Of a stretch of 64,000 bases of DNA, positions 12,911 to 24,600 are shown piece by piece (position 1 is the first letter of the stretch; each line of letters begins with the position of its first letter). The DNA comes from Clitopilus passeckerianus (Eukaryota > Basidiomycota > Agaricomycetes > Agaricales > Entolomataceae), in NCBI GenBank assembly GCA_944990035.1, contig CALYLX010000014.1, positions 62,001 through 126,000 of the forward strand. The letters run 5' to 3'. The notes below the pieces were generated by a model. It made no database searches. It worked only from the letters and a program-made list of their open reading frames with translations, and was not told the DNA's origin. The translations under genes and the position numbers were made by a program.

Positions 12911-14032
12911 GCTTGGGATACTTGCACGATACTCCAACCCGTCCACCAAGCCACCACTTGAAGAACGCTTTTACTCCCCATCGAAGGACGAGATTCTGTT
13001 CCTTCAATCACAGATTGGCATTGAGGACAAGGCCGAGCTCAAGAGACACGTTCTTGACGTACAAAGGAAAGCTTATGATGTAAGCCCCGATTTTTATCCT
13101 GTCCTAATCCCCCCCTGACCAGACACATTGTCGCTCAGATCTATGGTTACCCCTGTATCCGCTTCATGAATTTTATAAGGTACGTCATTAGGTTCTATTT
13201 AATTGCACAAGTGCTAAGCTCTGACATCGAAATCTAAATTAGGATGAGCATCGCGAGGCATCCTGCATACCAGGCAGCGTTAAGTCTATCTCGACAACGC
13301 AAGGATGCCGTTTTCTTGGATATCGGTTGCTGCTGTAAGCATGATCTTCCATGTGGGATGACCACCCTGTGGCTAACATATGACATTGAATAGTCGGCAA
13401 TGATCTACGGAAAGCAGTTGCTGACGGATGGCCTGTACAGAATACGATAGCATCTGACCTACGCCAAGGTCTGATTTAATTTCTCCCTCACCTACGCCGC
13501 ATCTGACCATCTCGGTGAACCAGGCTATTGGGACTTTGGCCACGAGTTGTTCGGAAGTGATACAGAAACCTTCTCAGCGGCTTTTGTGGCCGGCGACGCC
13601 TTTAATCCCAAGATGATTGCTCCTCGTCTACCCTACAAGAGCCCACCGACAACTCCTTGTCCGAACCTCAAGACACTGAGGTCGCTGACGCCGCTTCAAG
13701 GACACGTTTCAGCCATTCATGCGAAGGACTTCTTTCACCTCTTCGACCAGAAACGACAACTGGAACTCGCGATGCGACTCGCATCTTTGTTGTCGCCTCT
13801 GCCCGGGTCTATCATCTTCGGCTCTCATGTTGCTCTCCCAAAGATGGGACAGCAGATTGATGAAATCGATAGCACGATGTTTTGCCACTCGCCCGACAGC
13901 TGGCGGCACCTTTGGGAAGGAATCTATGGCAGGGGCAACGTCAAGGTTGAAACCTCATTACGGCGAGTTGAGCACCTCGACATGAAGGGTGTTGTGACGT
14001 ATCAGTTGGTTTGGTCTGTCACTATACTCTAG
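12911..14032 (+). CDS. AusD-like class I SAM methyltransferase, copy A (5' end unresolved)
   Basis: Probable S-adenosylmethionine-dependent O-methyltransferase. It belongs to the family that includes AusD, which methylates a carboxyl group in meroterpenoid biosynthesis. The visible frame has LFLQSQIGIEDKAELKRH, then YGYPCIRFM. The SAM-site block AVFLDIGCCFGNDLRKAVAD is joined across the intron at about 13336-13393. FGHELFGSDTETF, LTPLQGHVSAIHA (a strong family motif), SLLSPLPGSIIFG and FCHSPDSWRHLWEG follow, and the protein ends in LVWSVTIL. Five introns are at the same places as in copy B. No ATG lies in frame before the conserved start, so at least one 5' exon is missing from this model. 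No internal stops were found. First of three tandem copies in the same direction. Confidence 0.8.
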
Positions 14033-14422
14033 GTGCGATATTAATCGGGACACTTGTACTTTACCTATAATGTTAGCTGTACGATATATTATTATAACTA
14101 ATTATATTGACCGGATTATTCTGTATGTACCACCACCCTGTAATGCTAGCTGTACTTGTACTTGTTCGAATGATATTGGGATGATAGGAATTATTCGGAC
14201 TGCTTTCCGTTGGCGTTTGTGTGTTACTATTACGAGCTTCCCTGTCCAAAAATAACAATGCCGGAAGTTTAACCGCCCCGCCTTGTGTACTTAAGGAGGT
14301 CGTTCCTGTGTTCCTAACCATCTCTCGATCCATTCACAAAGTAGGTATCGATCAGCGACGGTCAGCCTCGTTTTCAGGGAAACATGTTTATACCCCCTCG
14401 TTTGTAGGCACAGGTGGCCCAC
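14033..14422. other. Short spacer between methyltransferase copies A and B
   Basis: This holds the 3' region of copy A and the promoter of copy B. A short element is present twice in slightly different form: a taatg(t/c)tagctgtac unit near 14068 and again near 14141, in an AT-rich setting. No gene is seen. Confidence 0.4.
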
Positions 14423-15647
14423 ATGACGTCAAATGAAGAGCTGCCAGCTGCCACTGTGGACAATCCAGGCAAAGTGAACCTCAAGGCGCCACCTCCAGAA
14501 TTAGACGAAAACTTGTATAATCTAACATCTGGGGCAGAGCTCGAATTTTTCCAACGCCAAACCGGTATTCAAGATGAGGCAGAGCTCAAGAAACACGTTG
14601 TCAGCGCACAGAGGAAGGCATATGCTGTGAGTGTAGCAGCCACTAACGTTAACAAGAACGATTTGTCAATCATATCTTGGTCATGAGATCTTTGGATACC
14701 CCTGCATCCGCCGTTTTGCGTTTACCCAGTGAGTGCTCATATTCTACTAACTGGTTTCAAAGTACTCAGGCTCCCAACACTGCCGCGATCTCGACTAGAC
14801 TCAAGATCTCCAAGTTACCCGCATACCCAGCTGCTCTGAAACTGAGCAGAACACGACCAGATGCTCTGTTCCTTGATATCGGTTGCTGCTGTGTGTCAGA
14901 TTCTTCTATTATTTTCGGGGTTGTTTGTTCATCTTTTATGTTTTTGAAGTTGGAAACGACATCAGAAAGATCGTAGAGGACGGCTGGCCGGTTAAAAATG
15001 CCATTGTATCTGATCTCGAAGCAGGTAAATATTTTGTCGTACTGAGATCTCAAGTTTTGGTAGCACTTCTAACCGATCCAGGTTTCTGGGAATGTGGACA
15101 CGACCTATTTAGGACCACCCCGTCCATCTTCCCTGCGGCTTTTGTACCAGGGAATGCTTTTGACAATGACTTTATCTCCCCTCGCACTCCGATCTATATA
15201 ACAGACTCGGACTCGCCCCCTCCGCGGCCTGAGGATTTGAGGTCTCTGAAGTCACTAACACCGCTTCAGGGACATCTCTCGGCAATCCATGCATCTTCTT
15301 TCTTTCATCTGTTTGATGAAGAGATGCAGTATACTCTGGCTCAACGGGTGGCTACTTTGCTCTCACCCGAACCGGGGAGTATGGTTTTCGGTGTGCACGG
15401 TGGAAAACCGGAGAAAGGCCTGAGGTTGGAGGCTAAGAGCCACACTGGGCGCTATATGTTTTGCCACTCGCCCGAAAGTTGGAAGCAGGTTTGGGAGGGA
15501 AACGGCGGCGATGGAAAGGAAGGAGTCTTTAGGAAGGGTACAGTGACAGTTGACGCTGGGCTGATAAAAGTCGACCGAGAGGACTTAAGGCAAGAACATC
15601 CGAATGCGGAATTCTTCATGATGTGGTGGTCTGTCACTAGGATCTGA
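14423..15647 (+). CDS. AusD-like class I SAM methyltransferase, copy B (intact)
   Basis: The best preserved of the three tandem copies. Exons 14423-14626, 14688-14728, 14799-14890, 14950-15024 and 15082-15647 give 325 residues, normal for the family. The SAM-binding block DALFLDIGCCFGNDIRK spans the intron at 14891-14949. The conserved run FWECGHDLFRTTPSIFPAAF follows, then LTPLQGHLSAIHASSFFHLF, LLSPEPGSMVFGVHGGKPEKG, FCHSPESWKQVWEG and WWSVTRI. The ATG at 14423 is the first in frame after stops. The first intron appears to end in an unusual GAG acceptor at 14685-14687, set by alignment with the other copies. The substrate is unknown; small carboxylic acids or polyketide/terpenoid products are the usual targets. 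Confidence 0.87.
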
Positions 15648-17453
15648 ACGAGATGAATTGAATGCGTATATAATGTGAATGGATCAGCGAAATCAAGCCG
15701 TATTCCACGATAAAGCCACTCCATTCCGCGTGTGGCGCAGCCCTGCCAGCCTGTGGGTATATCGTACTCATGTATTTGTTCCCAAACCAACTTCTATCTT
15801 TCACAGGATCTGATCAAGTGGTTAACCATTGAAACGGAAGCAGATTCCTTACCCCGAAGTAAATTGTTGTTCCAATCTCACCTAGCAATACACCCAGTTT
15901 GAGGGCTTCTGCCGCCGGCACCAGGCATTCGGAGAAGGCTTGGCTACGCGAAAGGCGATCGTGCAACGGAAGTTGGTTCCACTCGGAGGCAGGGAAACCA
16001 TTGACAGAGATACTGATGCGTGTGGTACCCCGCCTATGCTGTAAACCTACGCGGGTGCCCATGTGCACTCAGATGGTGACGAATGATCGATCTGAAGGTA
16101 AGCCGGACGAAACAGTGTCATCCCCAGTTCTGGTTGGATGTCTGCAGGAGGATATTTCTTACGGACGGATGGCCCTGTTTCCATATGCCTTGTCCTCCAC
16201 TGCATCTTTCACCACCATAACCCCGCTTTTCGAGAATAAGACAGGTCTGGCACCAGGTTAAGAGTGATCACCTCTCCAATCATTGATATGGTTTTGTGAG
16301 ACAAGTCCAGTCCAAATCCAGGTACAAGCACGTTAAATCACCAGGGTCTAGTAGACGTGAGACCTCTAAGGATCGGGTCGTGGAAACATGGAGAGGGCAC
16401 GGAGATAGCTTGTTTGTTTCTCGGACGCCGGGAAGCGGGTAGTGGTCAGGGTAAGGATCCGTGTATGAGCAAATGTCGACCTGATACTGGGTACGAAACG
16501 GCCAATCCACTTTTGGATCTCTTATCAACCCCGGCGAGCGAAACCATTCGAACGCATTGTTGGAGGGCATAAGAGAACCTTGCTAAATCCGCCGTGGAAT
16601 TAGTCCCACAACTCGGAATGTATGAGGAGGGGAAAGGAACCCGGTGCGCGAGGTCACCGATTGACCAAGGAGAAAAACCGATTTGATTTCGCGGCGACAA
16701 AGGTTTACAGGAGGGTCTTGCCTGTACATGGCTCTAAGCAAAAATTCTGTTGATCAAGACAGCACTACGAATTCTTATTCCGGAAGCTTGGGCTCTGGCT
16801 TACGCAAGTCGCCCACGCAGTAGTGCTCACCTATTTGGGTGAAGCCAAGTATGTTCATCCTTGTCTCGAGATACAATAGAAGCAATTGTGGGGGTCAAAA
16901 CTAGCGAGAACTTAGCCACAACTTGCCAGGTGTATAACTATGCCAGAAGCTCTAGGAGAGCCCTGGATGAAAGCTTGGAATTACATAATTGAACGCAATG
17001 ATGGACGCAATGATCATCACGTTGCTGGTATCTCATGGACTTCGGCCAGTCACATCTAGTCACGGTTCTCCAGCCAAATCGTGACAAGGCGTGACATCTG
17101 CCTAACTGGGACGATAACGACAGATCGCCCGGAATCGTTGAAGCATGCCTAGTATTGCTTGCAGAAAAACTCATATCTTCGACAAAAATACGTTTGGCTA
17201 TAATTATCCCCAATAATCTGCGCCTAGATAGGGAAATGAGCTCTCTCGAGCCTCACTCAGTGAGGGTGACCGAAGTGCGTGTGATGACTAAGCGCCGACA
17301 CCCGGTCGAAGTGACCGTAAGGGATAGTATTAGTCAGTGACCATTCAAGCTGATCATCCAACGGTCCCGTTAACCTGTCCTTAGATTCTAATTATAGAAT
17401 GCTGCGGTCGAATTCGTGGTTTGTTTCCTGGTTTCTTGTCGCCTTCTGTGAAG
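15648..17453. other. Long spacer between methyltransferase copies B and C
   Basis: About 1.8 kb with only short frames and no recognisable domain. I looked for another degraded methyltransferase copy (LTPLQGH, DIGCC or FCHSPE blocks) and found none. The last few hundred bases should be the promoter of copy C. Confidence 0.4.
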
Positions 17454-18649
17454 ATGCCAGAAGATACTGTTGTATCTGTTCACGAATCTGCTCGGACAAC
17501 GGAAATTCAGCATGGAAATGCTACGGACGTACTAGATGAGAGCCTTTATGAACTAACTGGCATAGAGCTGGATTTCTTCCAGCGTCAAACCGGAATTCAG
17601 GATCAAGATAAGCTCAGGAAACATATCCTGGAGGTCCAGAAGAAAGCTTATGCAGTAAGTAACTGGAAATGTTGCGAGGGCGCTTGGGTATGGCTTGACC
17701 GATTGTTAGATCTATGGATATCCCTGTATTCGAGGTTTCGATTTCTTAAGGTATAAAATTGACTTTCCTCTTGAGAACACATCTCAATATTATTTGAGCA
17801 GGTTGAAGATCTCGAAGCTGCCCGCATACGGAAAGGCGCTTGAACTTAGCAAACGTCCTGGTGCACTGTTCCTCGACATTGGCTGTTGCTGTGAGCCGTC
17901 CAATATCATTCAACCGGAGTCACTCATAGCTTCATTCTTCTTTACTTCAAGTTGGTAACGACACAAGGAAAATCGTCGAGGATGGATGGCCGGTTGGACA
18001 AGTTGTCGCATCGGACTTGAACCCAGGTTGGCCATCCACAATTTGTCGCCCGTAACTCAGCTATATGACCATACGAAGGGTTCTGAGATTGTGGTCATGA
18101 TTTGTTCCAGGATTCGAAGGCGACATTTCCCGCTACATTCATCCCAGGAGATGCTTTTGACCCCGAGATGATTGCCCCTCGCTCACCCTATTATCCAGGC
18201 GATCTGGAGGCGCCTGTTCCTCGCCCTGACGACGTGGCTTCTCTCAAATTTCTAACGCCCTTGCAAGGGCATTTTTCTGCGATTCATGCATCTTCTCTCT
18301 TCCATCTTTTCAACGAGGGGAAACAATCTATTCTAGCCAATCAACTTGCAATACTGTTGTCGCCCGAGCCAGGAAGCATGCTATTTGGTATGCATTTGCG
18401 ATGCCAGAGAAGGGGACCAGATGGGAACATGAGGCCCAAAGGCTTAAAGGACGCAGCATGTTTTGCCACTCTCCCGAGACTTGGAAGCAAGTTTGGGTGG
18501 GTGGAGGTCAGGACGGAAAGCCTGGCGTATTCAAGGTGGGTACTGTCAGCGTGGTTGCCGAGTTGAAGAAAGTAGAAAGGAGGAGCATTGCCTCTCTGGA
18601 CCCTACTGCTGAGTTTTGGGTGATGTGGTGGTCGGTAACACGAAATTAG
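17454..18649 (+). pseudogene. AusD-like methyltransferase, copy C, broken by a nonsense codon and a frameshift
   Basis: Third tandem copy, clearly homologous along its whole length. It has LDFFQRQTGIQDQDKLRKH, IYGYPCIRGFDFLR, LKISKLPAY, ALFLDIGCCFGND, LTPLQGHFSAIHASSLFHLF, LLSPEPGSMLFG, FCHSPETWKQVW and WWSVTRN. Exons 17454-17654, 17710-17751, 17802-17890 and 17952-18026 are sound. Two lesions follow. At 18084-18086 the Trp of the conserved FW(E/D)xGHDLF motif is TGA. Near 18391-18401 the frame moves by one base between LFGMH and MPEKG. The only intron that could bridge the second lesion would be 20 nt, too short. A downstream GAG acceptor could skip the TGA, but nothing repairs the frameshift. 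Either a recent pseudogene or, less likely, sequence error. Confidence 0.8.
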
Positions 18650-18752
18650 TGCGACTCCAGACGCTGACTTGATATAATTGTCAATATAGAACAGATTCTA
18701 TTACTTACCAAATGTACTCTCATCTTGTTCATCTACATCTACAATTATAGTA

Positions 18753-19578
18753 GTGGCGCTAGCTACATGCCCTTGGTGTGTTAATACTTTTCTCTCAATA
18801 TCACACACAGCACCTGCAGGAGTGTTCGCTACGCGAAGAGGAATGGCCAAGCACATCTTTACAAGTTCTCACACCCATCCAGACCTACAACTGCAACTCC
18901 AGTCCTTCAACACCACCGTCGATAAAAATCCATCTAATACAAAGCCACCTGTTGCCGCCGGTCCAGAGCATAAATTCTTGACGACATTGGCGGAATTAAT
19001 TTGGCGACGGCAAGCTTTCCAACATGGGTAGGGCTCGATCATCATTTTAAGGCTTTCAATTAGAGTGATCGAGGCATACTCTGTTCATTGACATGTACGT
19101 GACAATAGGTCTGGAGACCGCTGCTGGCCGCGAAGACCGTAGAAAGGCGCTTGCTGATCTATATGCTTCGAGTGATGACTCCACAGATTTGCTCCATTCG
19201 TGGGTCATTTCGAGCGAAATCCGCGTGAATCTGAACGATCAAAACAATTCGATGTGGACTGCTGAACTTCTCTATTTCGTGAAATGTTCCTCGCGTAAAT
19301 GCAGCCCTGCCCATATTTTGACGCTTCTGCAGCCTTCTGGCCTATATCAGGCACTTCGACGCTCCCGCGAAGGGTATAGCAAAGGGTTCGGCGACTCAAA
19401 GACTGGGAGGACGAGCAAATCCAATTCCTGGCTCGATATCGCAGTCGTATGTGGATCAGAGTTTATCTGTGCTTTCTAAGTAGCTAACGCACGTTTGTGG
19501 GAAAGGGAAATGTCCGGAAATTCTCGAAGTTGCATGTCGTAATGGTCCCTAACTCATTGCTTTCAAGTGACCACTGAA
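18753..19578 (+). CDS. Hypothetical protein with a possible C2H2-like zinc finger (tentative)
   Basis: An open frame at 18753-19031 starts without ATG and contains CPWCVNTF, then about 11 residues, then ATRRGMAKHIFTSSH. The two Cys and two His are spaced like a C2H2 finger with an insertion between the halves. A second frame (19093-19445) carries ETAAGREDRRKALADLY and can splice through gtatgtgg at 19447 to an exon ending at 19578. The junction between the first two frames does not keep phase with any GT-AG pair I tried. The gene model is therefore doubtful and may be non-coding or degraded. No function is proposed. Confidence 0.25.
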
Positions 19579-21613
19579 AATGCTCAGACGGCCGAGCATC
19601 GGACCTGTCGGTCGTCAGTGTATACAGACTAGGCCTAGGCAAAAGCCACCGCCGCGATTTATTTTCAGATTGCTGAGAAGGAGCTGAAAGGAAGGGCACT
19701 TTCTCGCCGCAATCATCAACGCTAACCTGTGTAATACGGGCAAAACTGTGCTTCTAGCGATGTCGCTGTGAGGGGAAAAATGTGGTAAAAAATCTTCACT
19801 TCACATTAACACCGCAACTGAAACAAGTCCACGAGGGTTCGAGGTATCTTGTGTAGGAAATTGAACGCCGAGCGACCTGGAGCAGGCTTACCCCGCATTA
19901 GATTGAATCCAACGACGAAAACAACGGAGAGATAACGAAATCAAGGCACAATGACGCTTTATGTCCTAAAGATAAGCTCTCGAGAGTACCAATGACAAAC
20001 GGGCGATAGGTTTCTGGCAAACTCTCTGGGCAATAAGTTGTTTCAAAACAAGGCCACACAAGAATTGAAAGTAAAGTTTGTGAGAACGAGAGATATGGTT
20101 CCTGTGACGGTCATTTCTAAGCCCAAAGAGCATGGAGACGGAGAAGCCATCCCTTTTATGGCGAGGCCTCGGGCGCCAACAGCCAGAAGAACGATGGGTG
20201 GCGGCCAACTTTTGATGATGATGGCATTGGTGTTGGACGGAAGAGCGCCTCCAGGCCGGATCACATCCACGAGGGATGACCTAGGGGACTTGCCGTTCAT
20301 ATGAAAGTGCAAGAGGAGCGAAGAAGGCTCTGGAGAGAAATCACATTGAAGGAGAGTGTGGGGTACTACTCCATTCTGGATCGTCGTCTGGAAATGAAGT
20401 CGTATGATCCATCCGAGAGGCGCCGGAGCTGGGAATTGCTGGGAACATGACCCCTTTTGAGGCCCATCTTGTCCAGGCTGGGGCTTGACGACCAGGCGGG
20501 AACGGTAAGGGATGGATGTGGGTTGAATTGCGCCGAAATGATCGAGAACAATACGTGGCAGCACACTCAGAAAACGACAATACGCGACCACTTGGTTCGG
20601 AACGACGCATGGTCCGGGCATGCGGAAAATCCACGGCCGTCCGCTGGGTCAGACGACGCCGGCGGATGAAGGCAGATTTGAGGATTGCTCTGCAGATTCT
20701 TTAGTGATTCTCTTTGTCCAGTTCATGATCCAGAGCGTTATAGCGAAGTGAACATCTGGCACCTAGTACCTACGGCCTCTAACGGGGTTAGAGCTGGACC
20801 CCGCAGGGGTCGGTCTGGCACCCGAAGCAGGCACATGTTGCGAAGATCCGAGGAGTGCCTGCAGGATCCCAGCTTCCTACTGTTCATATCCCTCAAGGGA
20901 CTTTCGCAGGTAGACTTTTTGTTCGTAAAATGAAATAAACGAGATGTAGCGCACACCGTTTCATTGTCATGAGTCACAGCGAGGCGGAGCAGGCAGCGAA
21001 TGAGATACATTTGGGGGAGGGCTCCCTCGCATCCATTGTTATTTAGCATCAATGCTTCATCGCCGCGAGGGGGTATGAATGCAGTTGACAGAGGATTTTG
21101 ACATGGGAAATGTGACCGGGCCGGAGGGTGTTTTAGAGGCATTGAAGTGATGTGGGGTTGGGGAGCAGGCGGTTTCTCCGAAGATAAATCTAGCGCAAAA
21201 TGAGCATAGTTTCCTTGGTTTTCTTCACGAACTGTGCTGGTAAAATTGTAGGAGAGGCAGTGGATATTTGGTGAAGCTGGCTAAATGTTGCGTTTCTTTC
21301 TGGAGGCAACGATGACGCAAGAACGGGGATCGAACAGGCGAATAAAATAAAGACCCAGCCAAAGCCACGTGTTCAGGGCCAAAACAGGAAATGCAGGAAA
21401 AATCACGCGGCATATCGGGAAAGAGAGTTACGGCAGGAAGAGTTTAGTTCCGAAGAGCCAAAACAGGACAATCATACCAAATACAGAGCACCTACCTTCC
21501 TCTCCCTTTACTTCCAACAATTAACAACGACGACGACGAGAGGAGTGTAGTCGTCGTTGCCAACAGCTACAACACACTCCAGAACAGCGACAAAGGCGAC
21601 CACAGCAGCGACC
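19579..21613. other. Long region upstream of the REG1-like gene
   Basis: About 2 kb without a convincing gene. A 192-codon open frame lies on the minus strand at 20043-20621, but it has no domain, odd composition and two other long frames overlapping it; I do not call it. The last 150 bases before 21614 are CA/GA-rich, as in a leader sequence. A CACGTG E-box lies at about 21366. Long upstream regions are common for regulatory genes. Confidence 0.35.
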
Positions 21614-24600
21614 ATGTCGTCAACAACAACATCCAACTACCTCCCTGTCCTCATCGCTGCAACCTCCTCCTATCCACATAATTCGAACGGTTCATCCGTT
21701 TCGCTTCCTTCCTCTCCAGCGACCACAACTTCCGCCCTACCACAGTCTAGCGATACACGGCTCTATAATCCTAATCATCCCCCAGCTCAAGATGACACCT
21801 CCGTCTCACTTCTTCCCCGTTCTCAGGTTGACTACCTATCGCATGATTGGGAAGAGGAAGACGTCTGGAGGAGCTGGAGGAACATGACGAGGCAGAAGAA
21901 TGAGATTGCCAACGGTGTGCGGCTAGAAAATGCCAGTTGGCGGACGTGGTGGAAGCAGAGAAATGGTTTGGGTACAGTAACGCCTGAGACTTTGAATTGG
22001 TATGGGCTCTATTTTCATATCGCGTCCCACAGGGCCCTGAACACCAAGTGACAGGCTCAAGGACTCAGATGTCACCTGGCTATATGGCCCTCTGCACACT
22101 GCAGGCGATTCCAAGCCACCGCTACGCCCACTACCCTACTCATCGACATCGTCGTCAGCTCTTGCTCCACCAGACCCTTCAACGCCTTCTGTTGGTTCTT
22201 CAACATCCCTGAACTCCTCATCAACAAACGGGCCAATAATGGCAGCGCCGACCAAACCTATCCTTAAACACCGGTCAATTTCGCAGCTGCTGACTTCAGA
22301 TCTTCCAACCACTTCCCCCATCTTCAGCAGCTCTAGCCCTGTATACAACGCCTCAGCATTACCTTCCGATTCTGATGACGACTCGGATGACCATCCAGAT
22401 GCAACACTTCAGGTTCAAGGGCCTGTCAAATCGCTTGCCGGCAGGCGGCCGTCGTTGCAACACACGAAGTCCGAGTCTTATGTGACTAAATGGGGCCCCG
22501 ACAGGAGATTCAGGAGAGAAAGCCCACCTAGGGTTGAGCCTCCTCACTCTGCATCGACTCCAGATGTTCCTAGCCAACCCGCAGCTACGACAAGCTGTGC
22601 ATCTCATGCACCGGCCAGCTCAGAAACCTCGATACCAAAGACGATTCCCTCAGAGCCATGTGCTACTGATTCAGGCATAATTAGCTCTACCAACTCATCC
22701 GATAGCAATGGTCAAGTCACTCAAAGCGATAGCACCCGCCAGCCGTCCAACAAGCGTCATCACAATCAATACGGCCAAGAACGTGAAAGAAAGAAGAAAA
22801 AACATATTTCATTCAACACGTTTGTGGAACAATGCATCGCTATTGAGACGCCCCAACCATCTCCTTCAAGTTTAGAGGGACTAGAGGATGAGGATGAAGA
22901 TGTAGACATTGACATCGATCTGGATCGGGGCGGTAGGCAGGTCCTGGGCCGGAGTATAGGCACCAACGGGATCGGAAGAGTTGTGAGGATTGAATACAGG
23001 GATGATGATGACGACGACGACGATTCGCAGGAAGACGAAGAAGAGGATATGCAGGCAATAGAGGAAGACTCCGCGATGCGGTTTAGGCTGGGTGGCAGGG
23101 GCAGATATGCGATGGGACGAAATCCCTGGGGTCCCGCATACGACGATGGGTGAGTATATTTCCGCCCTATTTTTCATCTTTTGTTCTTTTTCCCCGTTGG
23201 CAAACATGTTTCCATTCTGAAATATGTGCATATATCCACCTTCCTACCCGTTGCCGCGTTTCCTTACTATTTCCGAATCGATTTCAAAAACTCATGGACA
23301 TCATTCTGACCAATTTTTTGTCATTGATAGGTATGATGAAGACGAGGAGGAAGGCGATGACTACGAGGATGGCGAACTCGGGGAGGATTTTTCAACCATG
23401 TGGGGTGAGCAACAAGAAGTGCCCCTTTCAAATGCGCCACACCAACAAATAGCTCCCATCCTTCTAGGATCAACATCAAACGGTGCGATCCCTGATTCAA
23501 ATTGCCATGAGCCTCGCTCCTCGAGCACGCTTTCTTCGGGTCGGTCACAGTCTATGGTGTCCAACACCTCTTCATCGTCTACCGCTTCCTCCTCTACCTC
23601 TGCATCTACAGCGTCTACTACATCCACGACATCGTCTACTTCGGATTACCCCCTTCATTTCCAGAAGGACAGACCACCTAGTAGCAGGAGGCTGAGCAAC
23701 AGCACCACAAGCACTTACCGACCTGGTGGAAATCAGTCCGTATATGCGCCTGACTTACCTGCTGGAAGGAGTCACAACTCCTCTTCTGACAGCGGTAGAA
23801 CAAGCAGAGGATCCCGCAGGGGAAGAAGCGGAGCGGGAAGTGGCAGCGGCAGCGGCAGCAATACCAGCCGACATCTCGTTGGAGCCGGCAGCCGCAAATC
23901 TTCTGTTCCCCCCACTTCCTTGCGTTCACCAAGCGTGACCATCGCTCCCATCGCCCCAACGATATTGAAGACTGGAGGCCCAGATGCTGCACCTGGGGGC
24001 AGTGGAGATTTTGATGATTATTTCTTCGGTCATCAAAGGCTTGGCTGGGTGGATAGCTTTGGAGATGAGGGAAGCGATTCCGACTATCGACCTTGGCTCG
24101 CCGAACGGAAGAAGAGCGATGATACGTCAAGGAGCGGGAATTCAATTGAAGACGGTACAAGCTCAACGCCCGTCGAACTCGTGTATGTCCCCCCTCCGAG
24201 CTGGGGCGCAGTCAACGCACAGTTGGTGAGACGGAATAACTCGAGAGAGGTACTTGAAGACCACGAGGATGGATTTGGCAATGCTGTTGAGTACGACGCT
24301 GCCCAACGGGGAGTAGCTGGCGGCAGGAAGAAGGGGAGGAAGATCTTCAGCGTTGGCGGCAATGGGAATGCGGATGGAGAGGTTGAGATGGTTGAAGACA
24401 CGTTGTTGCCTCACTCACAGTCCTACACAGTTCCGAGTGTGGTTGTGAGGAGGACCGCAAGCATGGGCGATGTCGCCTCGTCCTCTTCTGGGGCTGTCAC
24501 AGATCATAGGCTGCGGAGAGCCGAGTCCTATTCATCCTCCCTTGTCAGTCACGGCATGGTGGGTAGTGGTCAGAGCGAAGAAAGGAGATCCAGGTCAAGA

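Noticed and set aside
18390..18410. A 20-nt intron (gtatgc...ccag) that would repair the frameshift of methyltransferase copy C
   Set aside because: Too short for a spliceosomal intron, and the paralogs have no intron there.
20043..20621. 192-codon minus-strand open frame
   Set aside because: No ordered domain or splice context, and other long frames overlap it on both strands; open frames of this size occur by chance in GC-balanced DNA.
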